Source: Aeromonas lusitana (GTDB taxonomy: Bacteria; Pseudomonadota; Gammaproteobacteria; Enterobacterales; Aeromonadaceae). From it: a stretch of 64,000 bases of DNA. The stretch covers positions 1 to 64,000 of the forward strand of contig NZ_PGCP01000034.1 in assembly GCF_002812985.1 (NCBI RefSeq), in the 5' to 3' direction. The number at the start of each line of letters is the position of its first letter. Position 1 is the first letter of the stretch. The translations under genes and the position numbers were made by a program. This document shows positions 49,671 to 57,786 of the stretch, piece after piece. Under the pieces are notes generated by a model that was not told the DNA's origin, did not search any database, and worked only from the letters and a program-made list of their open reading frames with translations.

Positions 49671-50810
49671 ATGGAATTGCGAGACATGCTACAGACGTTG
49701 GCCAAACAGGATGGCTCCGACCTCTATCTCTCCACAGGCGCGCCCCCCTGCGCCAAGTTCAACGGCGCCCTGCGGGCCCTGAGCGACACCCCGCTCGAAC
49801 CGGGTGAGGTGGCCAGGATCGCCGACGGCATCATGGACCTTGAACAGAAGCAGCAGTTCGAGAAGGAGCTGGAGATGAACCTCGCCATCTCCCTGCCCCA
49901 GATCGGTCGCTTTCGGGTCAACATCTTCAAGCAGCGCAACGAGGTCTCCCTGGTGGCGCGCAACATCAAGACCGAGATCCCCCGCTTCGAGGACCTCAAA
50001 CTCCCCCCCGTGCTGCTCGACACCATCATGGAGAAGCGTGGGCTGGTGCTGTTCGTCGGCGGCACGGGATCGGGCAAATCGACTTCTCTGGCGGCCCTTA
50101 TCGATCACCGCAACCGCAACAGTGGCGGCCACATCATCACCATCGAGGATCCGGTGGAGTTCGTCCATCGCCACCGCAAGAGCATCATCAACCAGCGGGA
50201 GGTGGGGGTGGATACCCGCAGCTTCCACGCGGCGCTGAAAAACACCCTGCGCCAGGCGCCGGACGTGATCCTCATCGGTGAAATTCGCGACCGTGAGACC
50301 ATGGAGCATGCCCTGGCCTTCTCGGAAACCGGGCATCTGGCCATCTCCACCCTGCACGCCAACAACGCCAACCAGGCGCTGGATCGCATCATCAACTTCT
50401 TCCCCGAGGAGCGCCGCCCCCAGCTGCTCAACGATCTGGGCAACAACCTGCAGGCCTTCGTCTCCCAGCGGCTGGTGAAGACCACTGACGGCGGGCGGCG
50501 GGCGGCGGTGGAGATCATGCTCGGCACCCACACCATTCGCGATCTCATCAAGCGCGGCGAGTTTGGCAGCCTCAAGGAGATCATGGAGAAATCCAAGGCC
50601 CTTGGCATGGTCACCTTCGACGGCACCCTTTACGATCTGGTGGTGGAAGGGGTGATAGACGAGGAGGAGGCGGTGAAAAACGCCGACTCCCAGAACAACC
50701 TGCGCCTTAAGATCAAGCTGTGGCGGGAGAAGGGGCTGCTCTCCAACAGCGCGGATGCCAGCGGCTGGAGCCTGGAGCCCACCAAGGATGACAATCCCGA
50801 CCTGCTCTAG
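49671..50810 (+). CDS. pilU: PilT/PilU-type twitching motility ATPase
   Basis: Hexameric ATPase of the type IV pilus retraction group, 379 residues. An N-terminal PAS-like domain (about 1-100) precedes the RecA-like ATPase: Walker A GGTGSGKSTSLAALI (about 130), Asp box ITIEDPVEF, Walker B ILIGEIRDRETM and His box HLAISTLHANN. The length and extended C-terminus favour PilU over PilT. pilT is not beside it, unlike the usual pilTU pair. GAGG precedes the ATG. Confidence 0.9.
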   Translation: MELRDMLQTLAKQDGSDLYLSTGAPPCAKFNGALRALSDTPLEPGEVARIADGIMDLEQKQQFEKELEMNLAISLPQIGRFRVNIFKQRNEVSLVARNIKTEIPRFEDLKLPPVLLDTIMEKRGLVLFVGGTGSGKSTSLAALIDHRNRNSGGHIITIEDPVEFVHRHRKSIINQREVGVDTRSFHAALKNTLRQAPDVILIGEIRDRETMEHALAFSETGHLAISTLHANNANQALDRIINFFPEERRPQLLNDLGNNLQAFVSQRLVKTTDGGRRAAVEIMLGTHTIRDLIKRGEFGSLKEIMEKSKALGMVTFDGTLYDLVVEGVIDEEEAVKNADSQNNLRLKIKLWREKGLLSNSADASGWSLEPTKDDNPDLL

Positions 50811-50830
50811 CCCTCTTCCCGTTATCAAGC

Positions 50831-50858
50831 ACTCACCCCCGCCTCGGCGGGGGTGAGT
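50831..50858. terminator. GC-rich palindrome after pilU
   Basis: A perfect 12-bp inverted repeat (ACTCACCCCCGC/GCGGGGGTGAGT, loop CTCG) 20 bases past pilU. There is no T-run, so it may be a weak terminator or an mRNA 3'-end stabiliser. The rest of the gap to glgC holds the glgC promoter region. Confidence 0.5.
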
Positions 50859-51058
50859 ACAATCCCTGTCACCTTTCCCCTCCCCCGCTCCTCAAGATGA
50901 CATCCAGCCATCATTGAGCGACGCACGCCCCGCCGACCACTCAAGTGACACATCCATCAATTAATTGCCCCCTCGACCCAAAATCCTGATTGAAAACAAA
51001 GTTGCCAATCCCCAAATGGGACACCATGTCGATGAATCAACAAAAAAAGGGGGGTTAA

Positions 51059-52333
51059 ATGTTGTTACAACCTACCAGTACGGCGAAGGCAAGACAGTTG
51101 CTGAACGAGACCATGGCTTTGGTGCTTGCCGGAGGCCGAGGCAGCCGTCTGCAGCAGCTGACGGATCACAGAGCAAAACCCGCGGTCCACTTCGGCGGTA
51201 AATTCCGCATCATCGACTTCGTCCTCTCCAACTGCATCAACTCCGGCCTTCGCCGAGTGGGTGTGGTGACCCAATACAAGTCCCACAGTCTGCTGCGCCA
51301 CCTGCAATCGGGCTGGTCTTTCCTGCGCTACCAGATGAACGAGTTCGTCGAGCTGCTCCCCGCCCAGCAGCGGGTGGATGAAGTCAGCTGGTACCGTGGC
51401 ACCGCCGATGCGGTGTACCAGAACCTGGATATCATTCGCGAGCACGCCCCCAAATACGTGGTAGTGCTGGCGGGCGATCACATCTACAAGATGGACTACG
51501 CCGCCATGCTGCTGGATCACGTCAAACTGGGCGCCAAGGTGACGGTGGCCTGCATCGAGGTGCCACGTAATGAGGCGAGCGCCTTTGGCGTGATGGCCAT
51601 CGATGAGGATCGCAAGATCCACAACTTCGTCGAGAAGCCAAGCGATCCGCCCGCCATGCCCGGCAAGCCCGACACTGCGCTGGCCTCCATGGGGATCTAT
51701 ATCTTCGAGGCCGAATACCTCTATCAGCTGCTGGAAGAGGATCTCGCCAATGAAGAGTCCCATCACGACTTTGGCATGGACGTGATCCCGCGGGTGGTCA
51801 GAGAGGGAACCGCCTATGCCCATCCATTCGGCCTCTCCTGCGTCGGCAGTTGCCAGCAGACACGCCCCTACTGGCGCGATGTGGGTACCGTAGACTCCCT
51901 GTGGGAGGCCAACATGGATCTCACCTCAGTCACCCCCGAGCTCGATATCTACGATCAGGATTGGCCCATCTGGACCAGCCAGAAGATGATCCCCCCCGCC
52001 AAGTTCGTGCAGGACGACAACGGCCAGCACGGCCTTGCCATCAACTCCATGTTCGCCGGCGGCACCATAGTCAACGGCTCCTTCATCACCAGTTCGGTGC
52101 TGTTTCCGAACGTCCGGGTCGGCTCCTTCTGCACCCTGGATCAGGCGGTGGTCTTCCCGCAGGTGGAAATTGGCCCTGGTTGCCGGCTGCGCCGCGTCAT
52201 CATCGACAAGGGCTGCCAGCTGCCGGAGGGCATGGTGATCGGGGAGAACGCCGATGAAGACGCCCGCCGTTTCCATCGCACTCTGCAAGGCACTGTGCTG
52301 GTCACCAAGGAGATGCTGGCCAATCTGACATAA
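51059..52333 (+). CDS. glgC: Glucose-1-phosphate adenylyltransferase
   Basis: Makes ADP-glucose for glycogen synthesis. It has 424 residues, with the nucleotide-binding [20 protein letters not shown] at about 24-43, [14 protein letters not shown], the catalytic region with [14 protein letters not shown], and a left-handed beta-helix C-terminus. The ATG follows a run of seven G. No other glycogen gene is adjacent, and a strong terminator follows, so it is probably transcribed alone. Confidence 0.95.
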   Translation: MLLQPTSTAKARQLLNETMALVLAGGRGSRLQQLTDHRAKPAVHFGGKFRIIDFVLSNCINSGLRRVGVVTQYKSHSLLRHLQSGWSFLRYQMNEFVELLPAQQRVDEVSWYRGTADAVYQNLDIIREHAPKYVVVLAGDHIYKMDYAAMLLDHVKLGAKVTVACIEVPRNEASAFGVMAIDEDRKIHNFVEKPSDPPAMPGKPDTALASMGIYIFEAEYLYQLLEEDLANEESHHDFGMDVIPRVVREGTAYAHPFGLSCVGSCQQTRPYWRDVGTVDSLWEANMDLTSVTPELDIYDQDWPIWTSQKMIPPAKFVQDDNGQHGLAINSMFAGGTIVNGSFITSSVLFPNVRVGSFCTLDQAVVFPQVEIGPGCRLRRVIIDKGCQLPEGMVIGENADEDARRFHRTLQGTVLVTKEMLANLT

Positions 52334-52367
52334 GCCCTGGCCACTCACGCGCCAAGGCACAGATGAC

Positions 52368-52395
52368 AAAGAACCCGCCAGCGGCGGGTTCTTTT
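52368..52395. terminator. Terminator between glgC and feoC
   Basis: An AAAGAACCCGCC/GGCGGGTTCTTT hairpin with TTTTT on the plus strand, between two converging genes. Confidence 0.9.
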
Positions 52396-52414
52396 TGATG
52401 GGATGAGGGTAAGC

Positions 52415-52657
52415 TCAGCTCTTTTGTATCAGCCCAATCTGACCGGGCTCACACCACTCGAACATCACCTCCTGACTCTTGCCGCAGCAACTGCCGCCGC
52501 ACACCTGAGTCTCCCGCTTGGCGACGCGCCCCTTGCGCATCCAGACGCCGAGCATGGCCTCCACCGCATCTTCCGAGGTGTGGAAGTGGCGGGCCAGATC
52601 CTTCCGGCTCACCTTCTGCTGCGCGGCAAGGTAAGTTCCCAGCTCTCGCAGGATCAT
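52415..52657 (-). CDS. feoC: FeoC-like ferrous iron transport accessory protein
   Basis: Small winged-helix protein of the Feo system (80 residues). The N-terminus MILRELGTYLAAQQKVSRKD forms the winged helix, and a Cys cluster (VCGGSCCGK plus WCE) at about 53-70 fits the FeoC Fe-S site. Start 52657 follows a strong GAGGAGG at 7 bases. It lies 19 bases past the feoB stop, completing feoABC. Confidence 0.9.
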   Translation of the reverse strand: MILRELGTYLAAQQKVSRKDLARHFHTSEDAVEAMLGVWMRKGRVAKRETQVCGGSCCGKSQEVMFEWCEPGQIGLIQKS

Positions 52658-52676
52658 GGGTTGACCTCCTCTTTCA

Positions 52677-54947
52677 TCACAGGGCCACCACCTTGCGACC
52701 CGCGATGTCACCGTGGCGACGACCGAGCCACCACAGCAGCATCAGGGACAGGCCATAGAAGGCAATCCACAACAGGCTCTGCTCGGGGTGCGCGGCAAAG
52801 GTCGCCCCCTGATAGAAGACAGTGGCACACATGAAGGCCATGTAGTTGCACCAGGCGGCGGTGAACAGGGCCCACTGGCGGCCGGTCTCCCGCACCAGGG
52901 CGCCCATGGCGGCGGCGCAGGGCATGTAGAGCAGCACGAACAACAGGTAGGCGAAGGCACCGGCGACCCCGTCGAAATGGGTCTGCATGTTGCCGTAGGT
53001 GGAGGTATCCACCTCCTGCTCCTCGGCTGCGACCTGCTGATCTTCCAGATCCCCGACCTTGATCCCCATGGGGTCGGTCGGATCGATACCGGCGAGGTTC
53101 GCGGGAATGGTGGCGAGCGCCTCCTGCAGGCTGCCGAGCAGGGAGTATTCACTCTCCTCATCATCCCCAGTGCTGCCGGCATACAGGCTGTTGAGGGTGG
53201 CCACCACGGCCTCCTTGGCGAAGATACCGGTGAGGATACCCACGGTCGCCTGCCAGTTCTCTTCCCGCACACCGATGGGGTGCAGCACAGGCGTCACCGT
53301 CTGGCTGAGCTTGCTCAGCACGGAATTCTCCTTGTCCTGGTTGCCGAAGCTGCCGTCTGTGCCCAGGGAATTGAGCACGCTCAGCACCGCCACCATCAGC
53401 ACGATTGTCTTGCCCGCGCCGAAGATGAAGGCCTTGAGCTTTTGCCAGGTACGCAGTCCCACGTCCACCGGACGGGGCCACTCGTAGTCCGGCATCTCCA
53501 TCACCATGGAGTCGCTCTTACCCGGCAGCAGGGTGCTGCGCAGGAAGAGGCCGGTGAGCACGGCCGCCAGTATGCCGATGAGGTAGAGGCCGAATACCAG
53601 GTTCTGACCGGACTCCGGGAAGAAGGCCACCGCGAACAGGGCATAGACAGGCAGGCGGGCACCGCAGGACATGAAGGGGGCCATGGCCGAGGTCATCAGC
53701 CGCTCGCGCTCGGAGTTGAGGGTGCGGGTCGCCATGACGGCCGGCACTGTGCAGCCAAAGCCCATCAGCATGGGCACGAAGGCCTTGCCAGGCAGGCCGA
53801 GGCGGCGCATCAGGGCATCCACCACGAAGGCGGCGCGGGCGAGATAGCCCGAGCTCTCCAGCACGGCGAGGAACAGGAACAGGCAGCCCACTACCGGGAT
53901 GAAGGTCGCCACCGTCTGCAGACCGGCGCCTATGCCATCCGCCAGCACGGCATCCAACCAGGCGGGGGCACCGATCAGGCCGAGCAGATGGTGCACCCCA
54001 TCCACAAACAGGGCCGCCCCCATGATGTCGAAGAAATCGATGAAGGCGCTGCCCACATTGATGGCAAACATGAACATCAGGTACATCACCAGCAGGAAGA
54101 AGGGGATGCCCACCCAGCGGTTGAGCAGCGCCTTGTCCAGCCACTCGCTCTGGGCGATGGTGAGCTTACCCTTCTGCTGGCATGCCTGCTGGGCCCAGTG
54201 ATGGATGTGACCGTAGCGCAGGTCCGCCAGTTGCAGGTCTATGTCCTGACTGCGATGCGCCCGGCTGACCACGTTGCTGACGGCGGCCTGCTGGCCCGCC
54301 TGCACCGTCTCCTGCATGGCATCATCTTCTTCCAGCAGGCGCAGGGCGCGGCCACGGGCATTGAGATGATGGGGGGCGAGCAGGGTCTGGAGCTCGGCGA
54401 TGTCGGCTTCCAGCGGCTGACCGTAGTCGAGCACCAGGGCGGGCTGAGACTGGCCGATAAACTGGTGGATCTGCCCCTTGAAGGCCGCCACCTGCTGGCG
54501 GTTGTGGGCTGAGAGCGACACCACGGGGCAACCGAGCGCCTCGCTCAGCAGGGATTCATCTATGGTGATGCGGCGCTTTTGCAGCAGATCCATCTTGTTG
54601 AGCACCACCACCATGGGCAGGCCCAGCTCCCGCAGTTGCAGGGTGAGGTAGAGGGAGCGCTCCAGATTGGCGGCATCGATGACGTTGAGCAGCAAGTCCG
54701 GCTGCTCGCCTTCCACGAAGCGGCTGGCGATCTGCTCGTCGAGGCTCGCCTCCTGATTGGCGAGGGCATAGATGCCGGGCAGGTCCATCAGCTGATAGTC
54801 GTGATCGCCTGCGGAGAACTCACCCATCTTCTTGTCGACCGTGACCCCGCTCCAGTTGCCCACCTGCTGGCGGGCACCGGTCAGGGCGTTGAATAAAGAC
54901 GTCTTGCCGCTATTGGGATTGCCGACGGTGACCAGGTTGTAACTCAT
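52677..54947 (-). CDS. feoB: Ferrous iron transporter FeoB
   Basis: Inner-membrane Fe2+ transporter, 756 residues from the chosen start. An N-terminal G domain has G1 GNPNSGKTSLFNALTG (about 9-24), G3 DLPGIY and G4 NKMD; a helical linker domain follows and then a membrane domain of about eight helices with the Gate motifs (GCTVPAVMATRTL, FMSCGARLPVYALF). Start 54947 is an ATG overlapping the stop of a small open frame as ATGA. A C-terminal hydrophobic extension is also present. Confidence 0.95.
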   Translation of the reverse strand: MSYNLVTVGNPNSGKTSLFNALTGARQQVGNWSGVTVDKKMGEFSAGDHDYQLMDLPGIYALANQEASLDEQIASRFVEGEQPDLLLNVIDAANLERSLYLTLQLRELGLPMVVVLNKMDLLQKRRITIDESLLSEALGCPVVSLSAHNRQQVAAFKGQIHQFIGQSQPALVLDYGQPLEADIAELQTLLAPHHLNARGRALRLLEEDDAMQETVQAGQQAAVSNVVSRAHRSQDIDLQLADLRYGHIHHWAQQACQQKGKLTIAQSEWLDKALLNRWVGIPFFLLVMYLMFMFAINVGSAFIDFFDIMGAALFVDGVHHLLGLIGAPAWLDAVLADGIGAGLQTVATFIPVVGCLFLFLAVLESSGYLARAAFVVDALMRRLGLPGKAFVPMLMGFGCTVPAVMATRTLNSERERLMTSAMAPFMSCGARLPVYALFAVAFFPESGQNLVFGLYLIGILAAVLTGLFLRSTLLPGKSDSMVMEMPDYEWPRPVDVGLRTWQKLKAFIFGAGKTIVLMVAVLSVLNSLGTDGSFGNQDKENSVLSKLSQTVTPVLHPIGVREENWQATVGILTGIFAKEAVVATLNSLYAGSTGDDEESEYSLLGSLQEALATIPANLAGIDPTDPMGIKVGDLEDQQVAAEEQEVDTSTYGNMQTHFDGVAGAFAYLLFVLLYMPCAAAMGALVRETGRQWALFTAAWCNYMAFMCATVFYQGATFAAHPEQSLLWIAFYGLSLMLLWWLGRRHGDIAGRKVVAL

Positions 54948-55054
54948 ACCGGTTCCACCTCGACTCGATGATTCAGGCTCTTTTGCTGGGAGTGGCTCAT
55001 GGTGTTTCCGCCTCGATAGGTTGAACCAGCCTCTTTTGCTACAAGTGGGTTCAT
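54944..55054 (-). CDS. 36-residue open frame linking feoA and feoB
   Basis: A small open frame (MNPLVAKEAGS ... VEVEPV, 36 residues). Its ATG overlaps the feoA stop as ATGA and its own stop overlaps the feoB ATG as ATGA, so ribosomes could pass from feoA through it to feoB. It spans the tandem feoA-3'-end relics, so it may be an accident of that duplication kept for translational coupling rather than a functional peptide. Confidence 0.4.
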   Translation of the reverse strand: MNPLVAKEAGSTYRGGNTMSHSQQKSLNHRVEVEPV

Positions 55055-55101
55055 ACCGGCTCGACCTCGATTTGCTGCGCCAAGCTCTTTTGCATGGAGA
55101 G
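54944..55101 (-). repeat. Three tandem diverged copies of the feoA 3' end
   Basis: Reading the minus strand, three consecutive units of about 50-54 bases end in ATGA: the feoA 3' end itself (55052-55101), a middle copy (about 54998-55051) and a third copy that ends at the feoB start codon. All share GCAAAAGAG, TCGAGG and a GGxACCGGTATGA-like end. In the frame aligned with FeoA they read QKSLAQQIEVEPV, QKRLVQPIEAETP and QKSLNHRVEVEPV, each followed by a stop. Confidence 0.8.
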
Positions 55102-55278
55102 ACAGATGCCCTGGCACTGGATCTGAAGCGGATCGCCAAGGGGCGCCGCGCGTAGGAAAATGACTTCGGTCTGAGGCAACAAGCCCATGACCATCAACTT
55201 GCGGCGCAGCGGGCGCGTCAGCTGGTTCATGTTCTTGATGCGGGCACTCTGCCCCGGCGACAACTGCGTGAGTACCAT
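55051..55278 (-). CDS. feoA: FeoA-like ferrous iron transport protein
   Basis: SH3-like cytoplasmic partner of FeoB, 75 residues. Typical wording is MVLTQLSPGQSARIKNM, LRRKLMVMGLLPQTEVIFLRAAPLGDPLQIQ. The stop codon overlaps the start of a 36-residue frame leading to feoB. First gene of feoABC; the promoter must lie in 55279-55397, shared with divergent yciH. Iron (Fur) and oxygen control are usual for this operon, but no convincing box was seen. Confidence 0.93.
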   Translation of the reverse strand: MVLTQLSPGQSARIKNMNQLTRPLRRKLMVMGLLPQTEVIFLRAAPLGDPLQIQCQGICLSMQKSLAQQIEVEPV

Positions 55279-55397
55279 GACGGACTCCTGATGATAAACA
55301 AGAATAATTCGCTTTTAGTCCGGGAATTATAAGCTGTGCCCCCAACATTTATTTGCGTAAAATCAAACTCCCATCAGCTAAGTCACAAAGAACAGTC

Positions 55398-55727
55398 ATG
55401 ACTCCAGACAACAACAGCCGCCTGGTTTACAGCACGGACGGCGGCATGATCAAGGAAGCCTCCACGCCCCAATCCGCCTCTCCCTTCCCCACCGACGGGG
55501 TGGTGCGCATCCGCCGCGAGACCAAGGGGCGCAAGGGCGCCGGGGTCATCAGCATCCATGGCGTGCCGGTCGATCAGCAGAAAACCATCGCCACCTTGCT
55601 CAAGAAGAAGTGCGGCACCGGCGGTGGCCTGAAGGAGGGTATCATCGAGATCCAGGGTGACAAACGGGAGCTGATCAAGGCCGAACTGGAGAGGGCCGGC
55701 TTTTCCGTCAAGCTGGTGGGTGGCTAA
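55398..55727 (+). CDS. yciH: YciH/SUI1-family translation factor-like protein
   Basis: Bacterial homologue of eukaryotic initiation factor 1 (SUI1), 109 residues. The core reads VVRIRRETKGRKGAGVISIHG (about 36-56), then LKKKCGTGGGLKEGIIEIQG and a short C-terminal helix. Start 55398 gives the usual length; the longer frame from 55353 has no support. Confidence 0.92.
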   Translation: MTPDNNSRLVYSTDGGMIKEASTPQSASPFPTDGVVRIRRETKGRKGAGVISIHGVPVDQQKTIATLLKKKCGTGGGLKEGIIEIQGDKRELIKAELERAGFSVKLVGG

Positions 55728-55761
55728 TAGCCTTGTCTCGTTCCAACTTTTTCCCTAGAAT

Positions 55762-55908
55762 GCCCGCTCCCATCGAGGGGGAGTAGTCTCGCCACCGGTT
55801 TAGCTGTTAGCCAAAGCCGACGCGCGATCCTGATCAACACACTTGGTGCCAACTCACCATGGTCAGGATGATCCGGGCAATGCCGGATTTGACAAGACCT
55901 TTGACGGG
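55762..55908 (+). ncRNA. yybP-ykoY manganese riboswitch
   Basis: Upstream of a predicted Mn exporter, the conserved yybP-ykoY pieces appear in order: GGGGAGTAG near 55777-55785, CCAACTCACCATGG near 55850-55861, and GACAAGACCTTTG at 55891-55903. Flanking GCCCG and CGGGC (55762-55766, 55904-55908) can close helix P1. This class binds Mn2+ and switches on Mn exporters. A terminator follows directly before the gene. Confidence 0.92.
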
Positions 55909-55920
55909 CCAGTGCCAATA

Positions 55921-55981
55921 CCGGGGACGGATGGCGCAGGCTTGTCTCAGGTATAACAATTCCGTCCCCCGGTTATTTTTT
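55921..55981 (+). terminator. Riboswitch-controlled terminator
   Basis: CCGGGGACGGA (from 55921) can pair with TCCGTCCCCCGG (about 55961-55972), followed by TTATTTTTT that runs right up to the ATG of the Mn exporter. A large loop separates the arms. It is the probable off-switch that Mn-bound riboswitch prevents from forming. Confidence 0.8.
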
Positions 55982-56539
55982 ATGGAAGCCTTGTTAACCT
56001 CAACCCTGAGCGTGGCTATCGCCGAAATTGGCGACAAGACACAGCTGCTGGCGTTGCTCCTCATCTGTCGTTTTCGCAAGCCCTGGCCCATCATAGCCGG
56101 CATGCTGGCGGCGACCCTGCTCAACCACGCCGGCGCCGCCTGGCTCGGCGGATTCATCAGCAACTGGCTCGATCCCAAGATCATGACCTACCTGGTGGCC
56201 GCGGCCTTCATCGCCATGGCACTCTGGATCCTGGTGCCGGACAAGATGGACGACGAGGAGAGCTCCCTCGACAAATACGGCCCCTTTATGGCCACTTTCG
56301 TGCTCTTCTTCATCGCCGAGATTGGCGACAAGACCCAGATAGCGACCGTGCTGCTGGCGGCCAAGTACGACTCCCTCACTCAGGTCATCGCCGGCACCAC
56401 CCTCGGCATGATGCTGGCGAACGTGCCCGTGGTGCTGCTCGGCAAGCTCGGCGCCGACAAGCTGCCCCTCAGGGGGATCCGCATCGCCTGCGCCATCCTG
56501 TTCGTCGGGCTCGGGGTCAGCACCCTTATCTTCGTCTGA
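55982..56539 (+). CDS. mneA: GDT1/TMEM165-family manganese exporter (MneA-like)
   Basis: Inner-membrane cation exporter of the UPF0016/GDT1 family, 185 residues with six TM helices. It has two copies of the family motif E-x-G-D-K-T (AEIGDKTQLLALL near 13 and AEIGDKTQIATVL near 115). A Vibrio homologue exports Mn2+, and a Mn riboswitch precedes this gene. The ATG at 55982 matches the family N-terminus (MEALL), but it sits directly after the terminator T-run with no clear Shine-Dalgarno; the frame is open upstream through the riboswitch. Confidence 0.93.
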   Translation: MEALLTSTLSVAIAEIGDKTQLLALLLICRFRKPWPIIAGMLAATLLNHAGAAWLGGFISNWLDPKIMTYLVAAAFIAMALWILVPDKMDDEESSLDKYGPFMATFVLFFIAEIGDKTQIATVLLAAKYDSLTQVIAGTTLGMMLANVPVVLLGKLGADKLPLRGIRIACAILFVGLGVSTLIFV

Positions 56540-56605
56540 TTGGCCCCATAAGGCGGGGAGGTCAGCGTGAGCACTGACTTACCTCACCAGAGCGCCAGCC
56601 TCAGC

Positions 56606-56633
56606 AAGCCCCGATTTCGGATCGGGGCTTTTT
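56606..56633 (+). terminator. Terminator after the Mn exporter
   Basis: An AAGCCCCGAT/ATCGGGGCTT hairpin with a 5-base loop is followed by TTTTT. Confidence 0.92.
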
Positions 56634-56769
56634 CATGCCCGAAAGGCGCCCCGCCCTTCTGGCGAACATCAGCCTTGTCGCACCCACTCAGGCGGGGCCT
56701 GCCCCGGCGCAGCGCGCCGTGCCATAATGCGACAAACACAAGGACAGACAGGCACTTGGGAGCCTTGCC

Positions 56770-57708
56770 ATGCACCACACCTCAAGACAGACACTGCTCG
56801 ACTGGGTCAGACGCGGCCGCCTCGCGCCGGAGCGACTGCCAGCCGCCCTCGCCCAGCTGAACCTGCCCCCTGCCGAGCCGCGCTGGCAGTGGTTGTTCGA
56901 CAGACTGCTGCTCTGGCTTGGCAGCCTGTGTCTGGGCGCCGGCCTGGTGTTCTTCGTCGCCTTCAACTGGCAGGAGCTCGGCCGCCTGTCACGCCTCGCC
57001 CTGCTGGAGCTGCCCCTGCTCGCCATGCTGGTGCTGCTGTGGAAGCGGCCCATGACGGACGGCCCGCGCCAGGCCCTGCTGCTGGCCATTGCCCTCAACA
57101 TCGGCGCCCTGCTGGCCCTGGTGGGCCAGACCTACCAGACCGGCGCCGATCCCTGGCAGCTGTTCGCCACCTGGGCCCTGCTGCTGGTGCCTCTGGCGGC
57201 GCTCGGCATGAGCCCCTTGCTCTGGACCTTGAGCTGGCTGCTCGGCCAGTTGGCCCTGGTGCTCTACTGGCGACTCGGCCTGTTCGATTTCTTCTTCGCC
57301 TTCGACGAGCAGGCCCTCGCCTGGAGCCTCTCCCTGTTCAACTTCGTCCTCTGGGGCGTCCTCATCCTGGTGCCCGCCCGCGCCAGGCTGATGCCCTCCT
57401 GGCTGGCGGGGCTCGCCGCCGGGCTCGGCGTCACCCTGCTGGCTCTGCTGGCCCTGTTCGATGCCGCCGCCCCCTGGGTCTGGCCCGTCTGGCTCGGCTG
57501 GCTGGTCGCCGCCTACCTGCGCTGGCACGGGCGCTTCATCGCCGGCCTGGCCATGGGGTGCCTGAGCCTCATCGCCGTCATCCTGGCGGCCCTTGGCAAG
57601 TGGATGGAGCCGGACATGAACGGCTTCTTGCTGCTCAGCCTCATCGCCATCGGTCTCTCGGTCGCGGCCAGCCGCTGGCTGCAACAACAGCGGAGGCTGC
57701 ATGTCTGA
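56770..57708 (+). CDS. DUF2157 membrane protein
   Basis: A 312-residue polytopic membrane protein of the DUF2157 type (about nine TM helices). A short soluble N-terminus (HTSRQTLLDWVRRGRLAPE) precedes WLGSLCLGAGLVFFVAFNW at about 49-67. First of three adjacent genes (with DUF4401 and GDYXXLXY proteins) that form a recurring membrane-protein set in proteobacteria. No function is established. Confidence 0.88.
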   Translation: MHHTSRQTLLDWVRRGRLAPERLPAALAQLNLPPAEPRWQWLFDRLLLWLGSLCLGAGLVFFVAFNWQELGRLSRLALLELPLLAMLVLLWKRPMTDGPRQALLLAIALNIGALLALVGQTYQTGADPWQLFATWALLLVPLAALGMSPLLWTLSWLLGQLALVLYWRLGLFDFFFAFDEQALAWSLSLFNFVLWGVLILVPARARLMPSWLAGLAAGLGVTLLALLALFDAAAPWVWPVWLGWLVAAYLRWHGRFIAGLAMGCLSLIAVILAALGKWMEPDMNGFLLLSLIAIGLSVAASRWLQQQRRLHV

Positions 57709-57786
57709 GTTCACCTTCTGCCCGCACACCGCCAGCCTGACCGCGGCTGCGTGCCTGACCACCCATTTTGCCACCACGGAGGCTCC

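Noticed and set aside
55290..55310. Possible Fur box upstream of feoA
   Set aside because: By eye it matches the 19-bp consensus at only about 10 positions, too weak to report. A profile scan would decide.
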